Shown here piece after piece: positions 62,265-64,000 of a stretch of 64,000 nucleotides of DNA (position 1 is the stretch's first letter; every line of letters starts with the position of its first letter). The stretch is from Yponomeuta sedellus (lineage: Eukaryota; Arthropoda; Insecta; Lepidoptera; Yponomeutidae). The position numbers were made by a program, and so were the translations under genes. Location of the stretch: assembly GCA_934045075.1 (NCBI GenBank), contig OW203722.1, forward strand, positions 10,319,396 to 10,383,395, written 5' to 3'. A model generated the notes under the pieces. It did not search any database and was not told the DNA's origin. It saw nothing but the letters and a program-made list of their open reading frames with translations.

Positions 62265-63197
62265 GTAAGTGATGTTTTAAGGGACCCTCTATGGATTTAA
62301 ATGCTGAATAGCGGTACCTCCCTGAGAGGTCAACACTAGGAACTATGGCTACAAAGGTAAGTCTTAGATCAAACCATATTAACAAACAGAAAGACTCGCC
62401 TATGCAATGTACATTAACTCAAATATGAACAATTTCTGTTTACTTTCCGCGTACAATAAAGAATATTCTATCTTCTATTTTAGTGAGGCAATTTGGTGTG
62501 ACTAATTTTAATTTATTTATTTGGAGAAAATACAGGCACAGATAACGAATATTTTTATGCTTACTACGTTAGGTATAGACTTACCTGTCCTATGGAACAT
62601 TTCTCACTTATAGTTATGTCAGGGTGCCAATTCTCACTGCAGTAGCAAATATGTCGTATACGACTCTAAGGCTTATGTCTTGGATTTCTATGTAAAAAGT
62701 CGAGCGACGGCCAAAATCTGTAATCTGAACGCCATGCTAGATTGAATTCGAATGAGAAAATAAATGTCTAATGACTCTGTCGAGTTATCTTATTTTTATT
62801 TGACAAAAATGTCTAAGCCTTCGACTATTTTGCGTCTACGCTTTCAATTCGCATGGGCGAGAATAGGTACCCAGGTAGTGTAAAAGCAGGAGGCGCATAC
62901 TAAAATGTCTAACATGCAAGAAAAAACACTACGTATCGGAGTGAGACTACGGATAAATAAAATTAACCATAGTCACACTAGTGTGTCAATTTGGTGTGAC
63001 TACGGACTGGTCGGGGCCCCTTTTAATCGCGCTTCGATTGTACCGCAGATGTTTCGGCAAGGCACGGTAAACCTGCGCGCGGCGAGCTCCCGAGCGGGCA
63101 CCGCCGCGACGGTGCGCCCGATGACCGCGGTCCGCGCCGCCGGTTACACCTCCACCGCTCGGAGCTCGCCCAGTCTTGAGGACAAGAAAGAGGACAG
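62049..63197 (+). CDS. IFT88: Intraflagellar transport protein 88 homologue, first two coding exons (partial)
   Basis: IFT88 (NompB in flies) is a TPR protein of the IFT-B complex needed to build cilia. In insects it acts in ciliated sensory neurons. Exon 1 (62049-62264, 72 codons) has the acidic 'DEDDELYGGFNEVSPALDT' segment, and exon 2 (63049-63197) has 'VRPMTAVRAAGYTSTA' (residues 94-109). This matches the 'RPMTAVRAAGF' hallmark of the IFT88 N terminus. The exon 1 donor is GTAAGT and the exon 2 acceptor is ACCGCAG, while the exon 2 donor GTTAGC is weak. TPR repeats would follow beyond the window. Confidence 0.88.
62265..63048. other. IFT88 intron 1
   Basis: Carries a GCGTACAATAAAGAATATTC retroposon tail near 62448-62470. 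A start-containing frame that runs into exon 2 from 62905 is only intron read-through. Confidence 0.6.
63049..63197 (+). CDS. IFT88: IFT88 exon 2
   Basis: Opens after TGTACCGCAG with MFRQGTVNLRAASS, carries RPMTAVRAAG, and ends GGACAG|GTTAGC in phase 2. The donor is non-ideal, so the exact end is less certain than the start. Confidence 0.82.
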
Positions 63198-64000
63198 GTT
63201 AGCGGTCCACCAGCTCTCTATCGTCAATCACTACGAGTAGAATTAATAATAATAACTTCCACACAACACAATCACCTGTCCTGCCTTGGAAGTAAGATGG
63301 CGAGTCATGCGTTTTGAATGAATGTTCTGGAAAGTCGCGATTTTGGGCACTTAAAGCGTCTAACGTCATCGTACTACTAAGGCAAGTGGCAAACTAAGAT
63401 ACCCTGTGCTATGGTAACCGCGTAAGGACGTCAAACATGAATTGAATATACACACAGGCTGAAGTCATTTGAACTACGGCGGCCTCCAGTGGGAATCGAA
63501 CTCATGGCCTCTGGTTTGGTAGTCAAGCGTGTTAACGGAAAACAACGGTGCAGTCAGACATAATTCTCGAGTGGACCAGTACCTGCTTACAAGTCGCTTG
63601 GCGCCCACATGGTTACTGTGTCGCCTCATCCATCACCCTTATCTATGCGCTACCGGAAATCTGCTAGACATAGATCGTAGATCCAGCAAACAGGGAGGAC
63701 GTAACGCAGTCGTTACCCACTTATTCGCTAACTATATCGACCACTCGCTTGGATAAATACTATACAATGCCAACGTAGTCGACGAATATATCAATACAAG
63801 CAATCAATACCAATGAAGTTAACGAACAGGAGCTCAGGGCCGCTTTTCATAAAACTACAATTCATAGTTTATTGGGAAAATACGATGCACATTTCGTAGC
63901 CGAGCCTCGCTACTGGACACTGGTTAATCGGGTACTCAATGAATATCGATTTGTCTTATTAAACCAGGAGTCTATGAAATGAGACCCAGAACATTCAGCC
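63198..64000. other. IFT88 intron 2 (runs off the window)
   Basis: Contains a tRNA-headed SINE scrap in antisense at about 63478-63540 (complement: GCTTGACTACCAAACCAGAG, CATGAGTTCGATTCCCACTG). No exon 3 was recognised before the window end. Confidence 0.5.

Noticed and set aside
62905..63240. 111-codon frame with its own ATG spanning IFT88 exon 2
   Set aside because: The part before 63049 is intron read-through. The acceptor ACCGCAG and phase with exon 1 define the real exon.

Overview
The window looks like nuclear DNA of a moth or butterfly (Lepidoptera). It is AT-rich, has short split exons with GT-AG introns, and is packed with interspersed repeats of lepidopteran type: tRNA-headed SINEs, 'TACAATAAAG' 3' tails, (GAT)n and (TTCA)n tails, mariners, and a Harbinger carrying a MADF-protein gene. 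No database search was run. Gene names rest on motifs, exon phase and remembered family features.

Three host genes are supported. (1) Cytosolic cysteinyl-tRNA synthetase lies on the minus strand in 11 exons between 23991 and 6691. The exons join in phase to 723 residues with the HIGH-like, KMSKS and zinc-ligand motifs. Its introns are filled with mobile elements, and one exon has a broken tandem copy. (2) A Lobe/PRAS40 (AKT1S1)-like gene lies on the plus strand in 7 exons from 52352 to 59331 (375 residues). It ends in an Akt-type site and carries the conserved 'SLPxxVP' block. (3) The first two coding exons of the intraflagellar transport gene IFT88 start at 62049, with a candidate RFX X-box about 200 bp upstream. 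The rest of that gene runs out of the window.

Most of the remainder is mobile DNA. From left to right: a SINE palindrome (7004-7577); a mariner with a TA duplication (9471-10600) in a synthetase intron; a LINE tail that runs into a 455-bp tetranucleotide array (12415-13236); a BEL/Pao integrase scrap (14420-14577); two abutting MITEs sharing TTA sites (15991-16881); a long-inverted-repeat element encoding only a mariner DNA-binding domain (18271-19215); a tandem array with a period of about 280 bp (19495-20655); a decayed Transib/RAG1-like element with CACGGTG termini (27313-31618); a decayed mariner inside a larger repeat (32300-36310); an internally deleted Ty3/gypsy element with 218-bp LTRs (37615-40735); and a 7.76-kb Harbinger element (43837-51596).

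The Harbinger element is the most notable structure. It has TTA target duplications, an apparently intact two-exon transposase on the plus strand, and a three-exon MADF/BESS partner on the minus strand. The exons of the two genes alternate, so each gene has an exon inside the other's intron. A 5'-truncated LINE with an endonuclease-reverse transcriptase ORF has landed beside the MADF start. The other leads are the RAG1-like element, the DNA-binding-only mariner derivative, and a duplicated antisense micro-ORF in a lobe intron.
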